From Acidobacteriota bacterium (lineage in GTDB: Bacteria > Acidobacteriota > Thermoanaerobaculia > Multivoradales > JAGPDF01): a stretch of 64,000 bases of DNA. Under the pieces are notes generated by a model, which saw only the letters and a program-made list of their open reading frames with translations, was not told the DNA's origin and made no database searches. Below, one piece after another: positions 18,341 through 28,094 of this stretch; within the stretch, counting starts at the first letter, position 1; each line of letters begins with the position of its first letter. Both the position numbers and the translations under genes were made by a program. The stretch is from contig JACTMI010000015.1 of NCBI GenBank assembly GCA_014584695.1, forward strand, positions 1 to 64,000, in the 5' to 3' direction.

Positions 18341-21127
18341 ATGGGAAGCACTCGATTCGTCCCGCTGGCGATGGCGTTCGTGCTCCTCGCTGGTGTCGCC
18401 GCACCCGCTGAACCCCAGGTCGTCGCGACGATGGTCGCGGACGTCGGGCAGGGGATTCCGCGCTCGGACGGCTTCCCCGGCGACCGGCCCGTGACGCTGC
18501 CCGCGGTGCTCGACGGCTGGTCCTATTTCTACGGCAACGACGGCATCCACGGCCTCGAGCTCTGGCGCTCCGACGGCACTCCCGGCGGGACGCACATGGT
18601 GCGGGACATCTGCCCGGGCCGCTGCAGCGCCGCGTCGATTTTCGAGCAACTCGCCATCGCGCGGGCGGGCGACCGGGTCTTCTTCGCCGCCGACGACGGC
18701 GTCCACGGCGCCGAGCTCTGGGTCACCGACGGCAGCGTGAGCGGCACGCAGCTCGTCGCCGATCTCCGCCCTGGGCTGCGCGGCAGCCGGCCGCGCTCGT
18801 TCCAAGAGGTGGGAAATCGGCTCTTCTTCCAGGCCGGGCCCTTCTCCGAGCCGCCGGCGCTCTGGGTCAGCGACGGCACACCACTCGGGACGCTGGAGGT
18901 CAAGCCGGCGATTGGGATCGGCGCCACCGCCGAGTTGGGCGGAAAGCTCGTCTTCGGCGCCGAGCAGCCACAGGACGGCCTCTGGATTTCCGACGGCACG
19001 CCCGCCGGAACGATCCGGATCTCGACCGTGCAGCCCTGGCAGAACAGCTGGCCCGAGGGCGCCGCCTTCCGCGTGCTGGGCTCCTTGCTGGTGTTTCAGG
19101 GTCGGGACACGCCGGGTCCCAGCGAACCGACGCTCTGGGTGACCGACGGCACGGCCGAAGGGACCCAGGAGCTGGCGCCGCTCGCCACGCCGTACGGCTT
19201 CCAGGTCTGCGGCGACCGGCTCTTCTTCACGCTCTTGACCACCAACAGCTGGGAGCTCTGGAGCACGCAGGGAACCCCCGCGACCACGCTGCCGATCCCG
19301 ATGCCCGGCGAAGCTAGCCTGTCTTTCGGCTGGCAGACCTGCGCCGGCGAGATCTTTGTCTTCGTGGGCCACGATCCCGCCACCGGGCACGAGCCTTGGA
19401 GCACGGACGGCGCGAGCGTGGCCCCTCTGGGGGATCTGCGCCCCGGGCCAGACTCCTCGATCGGACTCACCGCGGAGGGCTACTTCCAGGCGAGTGGCCC
19501 CTTCTTCACTTCGCTCGGAGAGCGGGCGCTGCTGCTGGCCGACGACGGCGTCCACGGGCTCGAACCGTGGGTCACGGACGGCACGCCGGGCGGCACGCAG
19601 CTGGTCCTCGACTCGATTCCCGGACCTGTCGGCCTGGTCACCGCTCCCTGGTCGCGCTCTCTGCCCAAGCCCCGTCTCGGCGACTCGGTGCTCTACCAGG
19701 AGCGCGCCGCCGACGGCAGCTTGCGCCTCTGGAAGAGCGACGGCACGGCCGCGGGCACCTCGGTCGTGGACGTACTCGAGAGCCAACCGTCGATGCTCGC
19801 GGTCACTGATGGGGCCTCCCTCTACACCAAGCCTCTGCTCAGCTGTTTCGCGCCGACGGGTGGAGGCCTCGTGTTTTCCGCCGACGATGGCGCCAGCGGC
19901 CGTGAGCTCTGGTTCACCGACGGCACCGAAGCCGGGACCTCGCAAGTCGCCGACCTCCTGCCGGGCCCCCTCGGCAGCTACCCGGGCCTCTGCCGCCCCT
20001 ACGGCGGGCGGCTGCTCTTCACCCATGGAACAGAGGAGCTGCAGGGCTCGGCCAACGACTTGCGCGCGCTCGATCCGGGGACAGCTGGAGTCGAGCTTCT
20101 CGCAAGTGGCGCCGGCGCGGCCCCCGAAGTCGACTCCTCAGCGCCTGTCGAGGGCGAACTCCTGCTAGCGCTGGGGAGTATCGTCCGGACGGACGGGACT
20201 CCCGGTGGCACGCAACTCCTCGGCTCCGCCTCGACCTGGCCGATAGGCGTCGCAACGAGCGGTGAACATTCCTACATCGGCGCGCTCGGGTTGGAGCGTT
20301 ACGACCCAGTCGATGGAACGATCTCCCCGCTCACCGGCGAGGTCGAACCTTGGCGCTTCCCGGTCCGGTTGACCCCCTTCGCTGGCGATCTCCTCTTCTT
20401 CGCCTACGACCCCGCGACCGGCCAGGAGCTCTGGCGCTCCGACGGGACGCCCGAGGGCACCGGGCTGGTCGTCGATCTGCGGCCCGGCCCCAGCTCGGCG
20501 ATCGAAGAGGATGTCGTCGAGCTCACGCGCAGCTCGCTGTCGCGCATCGTGGCGTTCGGCGGCGTCGCGCTCTTCGCCGCCGACGACGGTGTCGCGGGGG
20601 AGGAGGTCTGGCGCACCGACGGCACCGCGGCGGGCACCGCGCAAGTCGCCGACGTCTTCTCCGGGCCCCATCCCTCCTCGCCACGCGAGCTGACGCGCGC
20701 CGGCCAGCTCGTCTTCTGGAGCGCCGAGCACCCCGCGACCGGGCGCGAGCTCTGGTACACCGCGGACGGCGCGAGCGCCCAGCTCGCGGCCGACCTCGTC
20801 CCTGGAGTGGGCTCCTCGGTGCCGCAGAACCTCACGGCGATCCGGGGCGAGCTCTGGTTCAGCGCCTGGACCCCCGCGCACGGCCGCGAGCCCTGGCGCC
20901 TGCGCCCGGGAGCCGGCGGGCTGGTCGCCGAGCGGCTCGCCGACATCGCTCCCGGCCCGCTCTCTTCGAGCCCGCTGGTATTTCGCGCCGTCGGCGCCGA
21001 CGTCTACACCGTCGCCAACGACGGCGTCCACGGCTTCGAGCTCTGGAAGCTGCGCGATCCCGACGTCCTCTTCGCCGACGACTTCGAGTCGAGCGGCTTG
21101 GCGCTCTGGGCGGCGCCGGAGCCGTAG
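18341..21127 (+). CDS. Secreted ELWxxDGT-repeat protein, copy 2
   Basis: 928 residues, colinear paralogue of the preceding gene. It has a signal peptide (about 1-24), then ELWRSDGTPGGT-type repeats through the whole mature chain and the same tail (FADDFESSGLALWAAPEP). The region before the start (CTTGGAGGTG then GCATGGGAAG) resembles that of copy 1, so regulatory and coding sequence were duplicated together. I use ATG 18341 rather than the in-frame ATG at 18302 because of the matching Shine-Dalgarno context. Function unknown; probably exported or surface-exposed. No separate promoter was recognised in the 63-bp gap. Confidence 0.88.
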   Translation: MGSTRFVPLAMAFVLLAGVAAPAEPQVVATMVADVGQGIPRSDGFPGDRPVTLPAVLDGWSYFYGNDGIHGLELWRSDGTPGGTHMVRDICPGRCSAASIFEQLAIARAGDRVFFAADDGVHGAELWVTDGSVSGTQLVADLRPGLRGSRPRSFQEVGNRLFFQAGPFSEPPALWVSDGTPLGTLEVKPAIGIGATAELGGKLVFGAEQPQDGLWISDGTPAGTIRISTVQPWQNSWPEGAAFRVLGSLLVFQGRDTPGPSEPTLWVTDGTAEGTQELAPLATPYGFQVCGDRLFFTLLTTNSWELWSTQGTPATTLPIPMPGEASLSFGWQTCAGEIFVFVGHDPATGHEPWSTDGASVAPLGDLRPGPDSSIGLTAEGYFQASGPFFTSLGERALLLADDGVHGLEPWVTDGTPGGTQLVLDSIPGPVGLVTAPWSRSLPKPRLGDSVLYQERAADGSLRLWKSDGTAAGTSVVDVLESQPSMLAVTDGASLYTKPLLSCFAPTGGGLVFSADDGASGRELWFTDGTEAGTSQVADLLPGPLGSYPGLCRPYGGRLLFTHGTEELQGSANDLRALDPGTAGVELLASGAGAAPEVDSSAPVEGELLLALGSIVRTDGTPGGTQLLGSASTWPIGVATSGEHSYIGALGLERYDPVDGTISPLTGEVEPWRFPVRLTPFAGDLLFFAYDPATGQELWRSDGTPEGTGLVVDLRPGPSSAIEEDVVELTRSSLSRIVAFGGVALFAADDGVAGEEVWRTDGTAAGTAQVADVFSGPHPSSPRELTRAGQLVFWSAEHPATGRELWYTADGASAQLAADLVPGVGSSVPQNLTAIRGELWFSAWTPAHGREPWRLRPGAGGLVAERLADIAPGPLSSSPLVFRAVGADVYTVANDGVHGFELWKLRDPDVLFADDFESSGLALWAAPEP
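20941..21127 (+). repeat. 3' block nearly identical to 18091-18277
   Basis: Partner of the copy 1 block. It encodes the last ELWK-type repeat and the DFESSG tail. Confidence 0.85.
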
Positions 21128-21177
21128 CCGGCTCGCGTCTCGACCGACGGGCGCGCGGGCTCCCCGCCCCGAACACC

Positions 21178-21183
21178 TAGAAT
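21178..21183 (+). promoter_or_regulatory. Predicted -10 box for leaderless amidase mRNA
   Basis: TAGAAT, then 6 nt, then the ATG at 21190. There is no Shine-Dalgarno between the box and the start. Confidence 0.5.
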
Positions 21184-21189
21184 GGCGGC

Positions 21190-22911
21190 ATGCGCTCCCC
21201 GTCGCTTCGATTTCCGCTCGCCCTCGGCCTGCTCACGTCGCTCTCGCTCGCCTCGTTGTCGGCCGCCGCGGACCCGCCGCCGGCCGCGGCGCCGTTCTCC
21301 GTGGTCGAGAAGTCGATCCCCGAGCTGCAGCGGGCGATGGCGGCCGGCGAGGTCACCTCGCGGCGGCTGGTCGAGCTCTACCTGCAGCGGATCGCGATCT
21401 ACGAAGACCGGCTGAACGCGGTGATTTCGATCAGTCCGCGCGCGCTCGAAGAGGCCGAGGCGCTCGACCGCGAGCGTGCCGCGGGCCGGGTGCGCGGACC
21501 GCTCCACGGCATCCCGGTCGCGCTCAAGGACAACATCCACGCCGACGGCATGCCGGTGACCGGCGGCGCGCTCGCCTTCGCCGGTCTGGTCGCCCCCTAC
21601 GAGGCGACGCTGGTCACCCATCTGCGCGCCGCCGGCGCGGTGATCCTGGCCAAGACCCAGATGACCGAGCTCGCCAACTGGATCGCGACCGGCATGCCGA
21701 CCAACTACACGGGTCTGACCGGCTTCGGCTTCAACCCCTACGACCCGCGCCGCGACCCGCGCCCCGAGCCGGGCGACGGCCGCCCGGTGCTCGCCACCGG
21801 CGGCTCGAGCTCCGGCACCGGCACGGCGGCCTCGTTCTGGGCCGCCAACGTCGGCACCGAGACCTCCGGCTCGATCCTCTCCCCGGCGAGCCAGAACCTG
21901 CTCGCCGCGGTCAAACCGACGGTCGGCCGGGTGAGCCGGCACGGCATCATCCCGATCACCGCCGACCAGGACACCGCCGGCCCGATGGCGCGCACGGTGA
22001 CCGACGCCGCGATCCTGCTCGGCGCGCTCGAGGGCGCCGCGCCCGACCCGAACGACGCCGCGACCTCGGCCTGCCCGCGACCGGAGGGCGGCGACTACAC
22101 CCGCTTCCTCGACGCCGGAGCGCTCCAGGGCGCGAGGATCGGCGTGCCGCGCGCCTACTTTCTCGAGCCGATGACGGCGCCCGGCGAGAGCGAGCCGAGC
22201 GGCGGCCTCGACCCGGGGCGGCGCGGGTTGATGGAGGCCGTGATCGCCGCGCTGCGCGCGGCGGGCGCCGTGATCGTCGATCCGGCGGACCTGCCGAGCA
22301 TCGTCACCACGGACGCCAGCGAGAGCCTCCACCACTGGGGGGTCTGCTCGGGCTACGACGACGCCAAGGGGCAGGACGCCGACTGCTCGATCGTCTTCAA
22401 ATACGGCATGAAGCGCGACTTCAACGCCTGGCTCGCGTCGCTCGGCGACGCCGTGCCGGTCGCGAACCTCACCGAGCTGCGCCAGTGGAACGTCGCCCAC
22501 CAGAAGGCGCGAGCGATCTTCTACGGCCAGGCGCTGCTCGACATCTCCGACGAGATGGACGTCACCCGCGACGCCCAGCGCTACCGCGCCGACCGGGCCA
22601 AGGACCTCCGCTTGACCGCCGAGCGCGGGCTCGACGCGCTCTTCGCCGAGCATCGCCTGGACGCGGTGATCTTCCCTGCCAACTGGGGCGCCGGCGTCGC
22701 CGCCAAGCCCGGCTACCCGACCGTGATGGTCCCCGCGGGCTTCTTCCCGAACGAACCGAAGCCCCCCTTGCCGGAGGGCTTCGAAGCCGCGCCGTCGCCC
22801 TTCGGCGTCAGCTTCACCGGCCCGGCTTGCAGCGAGCCCCGCCTGCTCGCCCTCGCCTACGCCTACGAGCAGGCCACCCGCCACCGCGCCCCGCCGCCGG
22901 CGCTGCCGTAG
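21190..22911 (+). CDS. Secreted amidase (amidase-signature family)
   Basis: 573 residues. A signal peptide (about 1-27, cut after SAAA) indicates export. The catalytic triad of the amidase-signature family is visible: Lys113 in ALKDNIH, cis-Ser in GGSSSGTGT (about 206-207) and nucleophile Ser228 in ETSGSILSP. The family hydrolyses carboxamides; substrates cannot be predicted. Close relatives in which GGSS is followed by SGT rather than GG are common among exported bacterial amidases. It stands alone, downstream of the ELWxxDGT pair. Confidence 0.9.
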   Translation: MRSPSLRFPLALGLLTSLSLASLSAAADPPPAAAPFSVVEKSIPELQRAMAAGEVTSRRLVELYLQRIAIYEDRLNAVISISPRALEEAEALDRERAAGRVRGPLHGIPVALKDNIHADGMPVTGGALAFAGLVAPYEATLVTHLRAAGAVILAKTQMTELANWIATGMPTNYTGLTGFGFNPYDPRRDPRPEPGDGRPVLATGGSSSGTGTAASFWAANVGTETSGSILSPASQNLLAAVKPTVGRVSRHGIIPITADQDTAGPMARTVTDAAILLGALEGAAPDPNDAATSACPRPEGGDYTRFLDAGALQGARIGVPRAYFLEPMTAPGESEPSGGLDPGRRGLMEAVIAALRAAGAVIVDPADLPSIVTTDASESLHHWGVCSGYDDAKGQDADCSIVFKYGMKRDFNAWLASLGDAVPVANLTELRQWNVAHQKARAIFYGQALLDISDEMDVTRDAQRYRADRAKDLRLTAERGLDALFAEHRLDAVIFPANWGAGVAAKPGYPTVMVPAGFFPNEPKPPLPEGFEAAPSPFGVSFTGPACSEPRLLALAYAYEQATRHRAPPPALP

Positions 22912-22929
22912 CGACCGGCGAAGCTCGCG

Positions 22930-23589
22930 CTACCGGCGACCCCGACCGCCGCCGCGGCGGTCGTCGCGGCAGTCGTCGTCGCAGCGGTCCTTGCCGCGCT
23001 TGCGCCCGCGATCGTCGCAGCGGTCGTCGCAACGGGACTTCGAGTGCGAGCGGCGGTGGTCGTAGCGGCGGTCGTCGTAGCGGCGATCCCGGCCGCGATC
23101 GTCGTAGCGGTCGTGGCGGGAGTCGCGGCGCACCGGCCGGAAGCAGGAATGCTGGTGCGGGTAGTAGCCGCGGTGGTGGCCGCACCAGGCGCCGTGGTCG
23201 ACGACGCTCCACTCGACCCAGAGGCGCGGCCGCTCGCGCGGGCCGTGGAAGAGCCGGTCGTCGCAGTAGACATAGGGGCGGTAGCTGACGACACCGCCGA
23301 CCACGATCGGGAAGTGGTAGGTGACGTGGTGGTGGCGGTGCGGCGCGTAGTAGGAGCTGCCGCCGAGGAAGACCTGGAGGTGCGCACGGTGGTGGCGCTC
23401 GATCCGGTCCGGAATCCGGTCGAGGTGCCGGAGCACGTCGCGCACGTGGGAGCGCACCTCGCGGTGGAGGCGCAGCGGCGACGGCAGATCGGCCCGAGCC
23501 GCGCTCGCGGTGCCGAACCCGAGCGCTAGGAGCAGCGCGCCGGAGAGTGCAGCCGATCCCCGAATCCGAGTCTGCGGTGCTCGCGTCAT
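22930..23589 (-). CDS. Secreted His/Tyr-rich protein with Asp/Arg/Cys repeats
   Basis: 219 residues with a signal peptide (about 1-33, ending ARA). The mid-region is rich in His and Tyr (YYAPHRHHHVTYHF, GHHRGYYPHQHSC). The last 75 residues are almost only Asp, Arg, His, Tyr, Ser, Lys and Cys in repeats such as RYDDRRYD, CDDRCDDRG and RCDDDCRDD. I do not recognise a family. The composition suggests metal binding or polyelectrolyte behaviour in the periplasm. Upstream GGAGGAACGACG provides a Shine-Dalgarno. It is divergent from the ABC transporter genes across 253 bp. Confidence 0.7.
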   Translation of the reverse strand: MTRAPQTRIRGSAALSGALLLALGFGTASAARADLPSPLRLHREVRSHVRDVLRHLDRIPDRIERHHRAHLQVFLGGSSYYAPHRHHHVTYHFPIVVGGVVSYRPYVYCDDRLFHGPRERPRLWVEWSVVDHGAWCGHHRGYYPHQHSCFRPVRRDSRHDRYDDRGRDRRYDDRRYDHRRSHSKSRCDDRCDDRGRKRGKDRCDDDCRDDRRGGGRGRR

Positions 23590-23716
23590 CGTCGTTCCTC
23601 CTCATGGGCGGGCAGAGCGAGGCGCGTGCCAGACGGCTCCCATCGCCCGCAAGTCCAATCCCTGAAAGCAGTTGGTAAGAGTGACAGCGCTTCGATCGGC
23701 TTCGCTCGGCGGAGCG

Positions 23717-23740
23717 GCCGTCCTCTTCGGAGGACACGGC
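23717..23740 (+). other. Hairpin with UUCG tetraloop in divergent intergenic region
   Basis: GTCCTC-TTCG-GAGGAC, extended by GCC/GGC after a 2-nt bulge. There is no T tract. It lies about 100 bp before the ABC ATPase gene and could be part of a 5' leader; no known riboswitch was recognised in the 253-bp gap. Confidence 0.35.
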
Positions 23741-23842
23741 GCGGGCGACAAGGCAGCTGGAATCCGGCTCCACACCCGCTTTGTTACGCTCTGCGGCCGC
23801 GCCGTGGCAACCGGCCACGCTCCCCGCGCGTAGACCCCTGAG

Positions 23843-24571
23843 ATGACCCCACCCGCCCTCGAACTGCGCCGCCTGACGAAGCGCCTGCCCTCCGGGGATC
23901 GGCTGTTGACGATTCTCGACGCCGTGGACCTGGTGGTGCCGCGCGGCGAGTTCGTCGCCATTCTGGGGCCGTCGGGCAGCGGCAAGTCGACGCTGCTCGG
24001 CCTGGCCGCCGGCCTCGACCGGCCGAGCGAGGGCGAGGTCCGGATCGACGGGCGCGCCATCCACGACCTCTCCGAGGACGCGCTGGCGCGCCTGCGGCGG
24101 GGCCGCATCGGCTTCGTCTTCCAGTCCTTCCAGCTGTTGCCCAACCTGACCGCGCTCGAGAACGTCCTGCTGCCGCTCGAGCTCGCCGGCGGCCGCGAGC
24201 CGCTCGGGCGCGCCCGCGCCATGCTCGCCGACGTCGGCCTCGCCGAGCGCGAGCATCACTACCCGGTCCAGCTCTCGGGCGGCGAGCAGCAGCGCGTCGC
24301 GCTCGCCCGCGCCTTCGCCCCCGAGCCGGCGCTGCTGTTCGCCGACGAGCCGACCGGCAATCTCGACGGCGCCACCGGCGCGCGCGTGCTCGAGACCTTG
24401 ACGGCGCTGCGCGCGCGCACCGGCACGACCCTGGTGCTGGTCACCCACGATCCCTCCGTCGCGGCGCTCGCCGACCGCCGGGTCCACCTGCGCGACGGGC
24501 GGATCGAGCGGATCGAGACCGCCAGCGCGGCGCGCGAGCTCCCCCTCGCGCTCGACCCGGCTCCGGCATGA
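23843..24571 (+). CDS. ABC transporter ATP-binding protein (LolD/MacB type)
   Basis: 242 residues. Walker A GPSGSGKST (42-50), Q loop FVFQSFQLLP, signature LSGGEQQR (144-151), Walker B ALLFADEPTGNLD (163-175) and the H loop VTHD are all intact. The DEPTGNLD form is typical of the LolD/FtsE/MacB/YbbA group, which powers FtsX-like permeases. The next gene, an FtsX-like permease, overlaps it by 4 bp, so the two make one complex. Confidence 0.93.
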   Translation: MTPPALELRRLTKRLPSGDRLLTILDAVDLVVPRGEFVAILGPSGSGKSTLLGLAAGLDRPSEGEVRIDGRAIHDLSEDALARLRRGRIGFVFQSFQLLPNLTALENVLLPLELAGGREPLGRARAMLADVGLAEREHHYPVQLSGGEQQRVALARAFAPEPALLFADEPTGNLDGATGARVLETLTALRARTGTTLVLVTHDPSVAALADRRVHLRDGRIERIETASAARELPLALDPAPA

Positions 24572-27108
24572 CGCCCGGTCACTTCTGGACCCAGCTTCGC
24601 CGCGAGTCGCGCGGCGGTCGCGCGCGCCTCGCCTTCTTCGCCCTCTGCCTGGCGGTCGGCGTCGCCGCGGTGGTCGCGGTCGCCGGATTCTCGGCGAGCT
24701 TGCGCACGGGGCTGCGCACCGAAGCGAAGCGCCTGCTCGCCGCGGACCTCAAGGTCGAGGGGCGGCGGCCGATCCCGGAGCCCGTCTTCGAGCGCCTCGC
24801 CGCCGAGCCGGACGCGGCGGTGACGCGCGTCGCCGAGCTGATCACCGTGGTGGTGGCGCCGGCGAGCGGCCGCAGCCAGGTGGTCGAGCTCAAGGCGGTG
24901 ACGGGCGACTTCCCGTTCTACGGCGAGCTCCTGCTCGAGCCGGCGCGGCCGCTCGCCGAGCTCGTCGCCGGCAGCGGCGCGGTCGCCGCGCCCGAGCTGC
25001 TCGACCGGCTCGGCTTGGCGGTCGGTGATCCCCTCTCGGTCGGCGGCCGGACCTTCGAGCTGCGCGCCGTCGTCCGCTCCGAGCCCGACCGCCTGGGCAC
25101 CGCCTTCGCGCTCGGGCCGCGCCTCTTCGTCGCCGGCGAGGACCTGGCCGCCACCGGGCTCGCCGAGCAGGGCAGCCGGGTCGAATGGCGAGCGCTCGTC
25201 CGTCTGCCGGAGGGGAGCGGCGACGCGCGCGTCGAGGCGCTCGCCGCCGCGTTGCGCGCCGCCCTCCCCGATCCCGCTTACTACCGGGTCGAGACCTCGG
25301 TCCAGGGTCAGCCCGAGCTGCGCCGCGGGCTCGACCGCACCGAGCGGTTCCTGGGCGTGGTCGCGCTGCTGTCGCTGCTGGTGGGGGGCATCGGCGTCGC
25401 CCAGACCGTGCGCACCTGGATGGCCGCGCGGCTGGACTCGATCGCGGTCTGGAAGGCGCTCGGCGGCACGCCGCGCGAGCTCGCCCTGCTCTACCTCGGC
25501 CAGACCGTGCTGCTCGCCCTGGCCGGCAGCGCTATCGGCGTCGCCGCCGGTCTCGCGATCGAGCGCTCGCTGCCGGCGCTGCTCGCCGGGCTGCTGCCCG
25601 ACCTGCCGGCGTCGGCGCCGCGTTGGGGCGCCGCCGGCCGCGGCCTCGCGCTCGGCGTCGGCGTGGCGCTGGTGTTCGCGCTCGGTCCGCTGGTCGCGGC
25701 GCTGCGGGTACCGGCGGCGAGGGTGCTGCGGCGCGACGTCGAGCCGCTGCCGCTGGGCCGCGCGCTCGCGGCGCTGCTCGGCCTCGCCACCTTCGCCGGG
25801 GTGGCGGCGTTCGCCACGCTCCAGGCCAAGTCCGCCGCGCACGGCGCGCTCTTCGCGGCGGGGCTGGCGCTCACCGCCCTCGCGCTCGCTCTCGGCGCGC
25901 GCCTGCTGGTGGCGCTGGCGCGGCGGGCGCCCCGGCTCGCGCTGCCGCTGCCGCTGCGTCATGGACTGGCGGCGCTCGGCCGCCCGGGCTCGGCCTCGAT
26001 CGCCGCCATCGTCGCGCTGGGCCTCGGCACGCTGGTGGTCGTCGGCATGCGGACCATCGAGCAGGGGCTCTCCGACCGGTTGCGCGCCGACCTGCCCACC
26101 GACGCGCCGACCACCTTCCTGATCGACATCCAGCCCTCGCAGTGGCCGGGGGTGCGCGCGGAAATCGAGCGCGCGGGCGCTACCCGCGTCGACTCGGTGC
26201 CGGTGGTGATGGCGCGCCTGGCCGCGATCGACGGCCGCCCGGTGCGCGAGCTGGCCGAGCGCCAGGCCACCGGCGGCGCGCGCGACGAGCGGCGCTGGGC
26301 GCTGACGCGCGAGCAGCGGCTGACCTACCTCGAGCGGCTGCCGGAGGACAACGAGATCGTCGCCGGCCGGCTGTGGGGGGATCCCGAGCTCGCCGAAGTG
26401 TCGATCGAGGAGGAGTTCGCGCGCGATCTCGGGATCCAGCTCGGCGCCCGGCTGGTCTTCGACGTCCAAGGGGTGCCGGTCGAGCTCGCGGTGACCTCGA
26501 TTCGCAAGGTGCGCTGGGAGAGCTTCGGCATCAACTTCTTCCTGGTGGTCGAGCCGGGCGTGCTCGAGCGCGCGCCGCAGATGCGGATCGCGGCGGTGCG
26601 CGTCCCCGCCGGCGCCGAGCGCGAGCTGCAAGACCGGCTGGCGGCGAGCTATCCGAACGTCACGCTGTTCGCCATCCGCGACGTGCTCGAGAAGGTCGCC
26701 GCGGTGCTCGACCGGATCGGCGTCGGCGTCCGCTTCCTTGGCGGCTTCACCGCCGCGGCCGGCATCGCCATCCTGGCCGGGGCGATCGCCGCCGGCGCGG
26801 CGCTGCGCGGCCGTGAGGTGGCGCTGGTCAAGTCGCTGGGCATGACCCGCGGCGGCGTGGCCGCCCTGTTCGCCACCGAATACGCGCTCGCCGGCCTGCT
26901 GGCGGGGGCGATCGGCGCCGCCGGCGGCACCGCGCTCGCGGCCGCGGTGCTCGAGCGCGGCATGGACATCCCCTGGCGAGCGGCGCCGGCGATTCCGCTG
27001 GTCGCGGTCGCCGGCGCGGCGCTGCTGGCGATCGCCGCGGGGCTCGCCGCCAGCCTGCGGCCGCTCGCCGCCCGGCCCCTCGACTCGCTGCGCGCCGAGA
27101 CGGGCTGA
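24568..27108 (+). CDS. FtsX-family ABC transporter permease (YbbP-like)
   Basis: 846 residues. A TM helix near 20-45 is followed by a large extracytoplasmic domain (about 50-255), then three helices around 260-390, additional helices near 400-450, a second periplasmic domain (about 500-700) and three C-terminal helices (about 720-835). This tandem FtsX/MacB-PCD arrangement matches YbbP-like permeases, which pair with YbbA/LolD ATPases and are thought to extract or export lipophilic substrates or esterases. It is translationally coupled to its ATPase gene (ATGA). Confidence 0.88.
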   Translation: MTPGHFWTQLRRESRGGRARLAFFALCLAVGVAAVVAVAGFSASLRTGLRTEAKRLLAADLKVEGRRPIPEPVFERLAAEPDAAVTRVAELITVVVAPASGRSQVVELKAVTGDFPFYGELLLEPARPLAELVAGSGAVAAPELLDRLGLAVGDPLSVGGRTFELRAVVRSEPDRLGTAFALGPRLFVAGEDLAATGLAEQGSRVEWRALVRLPEGSGDARVEALAAALRAALPDPAYYRVETSVQGQPELRRGLDRTERFLGVVALLSLLVGGIGVAQTVRTWMAARLDSIAVWKALGGTPRELALLYLGQTVLLALAGSAIGVAAGLAIERSLPALLAGLLPDLPASAPRWGAAGRGLALGVGVALVFALGPLVAALRVPAARVLRRDVEPLPLGRALAALLGLATFAGVAAFATLQAKSAAHGALFAAGLALTALALALGARLLVALARRAPRLALPLPLRHGLAALGRPGSASIAAIVALGLGTLVVVGMRTIEQGLSDRLRADLPTDAPTTFLIDIQPSQWPGVRAEIERAGATRVDSVPVVMARLAAIDGRPVRELAERQATGGARDERRWALTREQRLTYLERLPEDNEIVAGRLWGDPELAEVSIEEEFARDLGIQLGARLVFDVQGVPVELAVTSIRKVRWESFGINFFLVVEPGVLERAPQMRIAAVRVPAGAERELQDRLAASYPNVTLFAIRDVLEKVAAVLDRIGVGVRFLGGFTAAAGIAILAGAIAAGAALRGREVALVKSLGMTRGGVAALFATEYALAGLLAGAIGAAGGTALAAAVLERGMDIPWRAAPAIPLVAVAGAALLAIAAGLAASLRPLAARPLDSLRAETG

Positions 27109-27127
27109 GAGGCGGTCGCGCCCGCCC

Positions 27128-28066
27128 TCACTCGGGCAGCGTTTCCGGCCGCTCGAGCAGGTAGGACACCGGCACCAGCTCGAAGCCCCGCTCCCGCAGC
27201 GCCGGCAGCTCGCGTTCGAGCAGCTCGAGCGTGACCGCGTGCGGATGGCCGATCGCGATCGCCGCGCCGCGCTCGCTCGCCACCTCCAGCCAGCGCTCGA
27301 ACTGCTCGCGCACGGCCTCTGGGTCCGGATCGGGATCCAGGAAGACGTCGCGGCTCGCCTGCGGCACGCCCATTTCGCGCGCCAGCTCGGCGCCGACGCT
27401 GTCGGCGGTGGTGCGCGAGTCGAGGAAGAAGAGCCGGCGGCGCGCGACCACGTCGAGCACGGTGCTCATCGCCAGGCGGTCGGCGGTCAGCCGGGAGCCC
27501 ATGTGGTTGTTCACCCCGACCGCGCCGGGGACGCCGTCGATCGCGGCGATGGCGAGCCGCTCGAGCTCCGCGGCCGGCATGCCGGCGATGAGCGCGCCGA
27601 TGCCGGGATCGGCGTCGCCCTCGGCCTCCATCGGCAGGTGGCAGAGGATCTCGGCCCCCGCCGCGGCCAGGCGCGCCGCTACGGCGGCGGTGCGCGGCTG
27701 GTGGGGCAGCACGGCGTAGGAGAGCGGCAGCCCGAGCGCCAGCAGGCGCTCGACCGGGCGCAGGTCGGGGCCGAGATCGTCGATCACCATGGCGACGCGC
27801 GCGATCGGCGCCGGTGACGACGCCGGAACCACCCTCGCGCGCGGCTCGGCCGGCCGCGCGGGGGGGCTCGCAGGACGCCCCGGCGCGCCGCTCTCCGGAG
27901 CCACCACGGCTTCGTCCGCCGCGCGCTCCCGCTCGCCACGCCAGGACTCGAACCGCTCCGCCAGGCGGCCGCGCCCCAACAGCAGGCCGAGCGCGAAGAG
28001 CGCGAGCCCGGCCGCCACCAGCGGCAGCCAACGGGGCAGGGAACGACGCTTGCGCCGGCGCGCCAT
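27128..28066 (-). CDS. Divergent polysaccharide deacetylase (YibQ/DUF610-like)
   Basis: 312 residues. One N-terminal TM helix (about 11-30) anchors the protein, followed by a Pro-rich linker. The catalytic-like domain has VIDDLGPDLRPVERLLALGLPLSYAVLP (split here by the linker only in length), CHLPMEA, VGVNNHMGSRLT, FLDSRT and GHPH, the hallmarks of DUF610. In E. coli yibQ lies next to envC; here it is third after envC and the S41 gene, reproducing the conserved envC-ctpA-yibQ order. The activity of the family is unproven. ATG 28066 chosen because it directly precedes the basic stretch and TM helix. Confidence 0.85.
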   Translation of the reverse strand: MARRRKRRSLPRWLPLVAAGLALFALGLLLGRGRLAERFESWRGERERAADEAVVAPESGAPGRPASPPARPAEPRARVVPASSPAPIARVAMVIDDLGPDLRPVERLLALGLPLSYAVLPHQPRTAAVAARLAAAGAEILCHLPMEAEGDADPGIGALIAGMPAAELERLAIAAIDGVPGAVGVNNHMGSRLTADRLAMSTVLDVVARRRLFFLDSRTTADSVGAELAREMGVPQASRDVFLDPDPDPEAVREQFERWLEVASERGAAIAIGHPHAVTLELLERELPALRERGFELVPVSYLLERPETLPE

Positions 28067-28094
28067 CCTCGGGGCTTTCGAGCGGGAACGAGGT

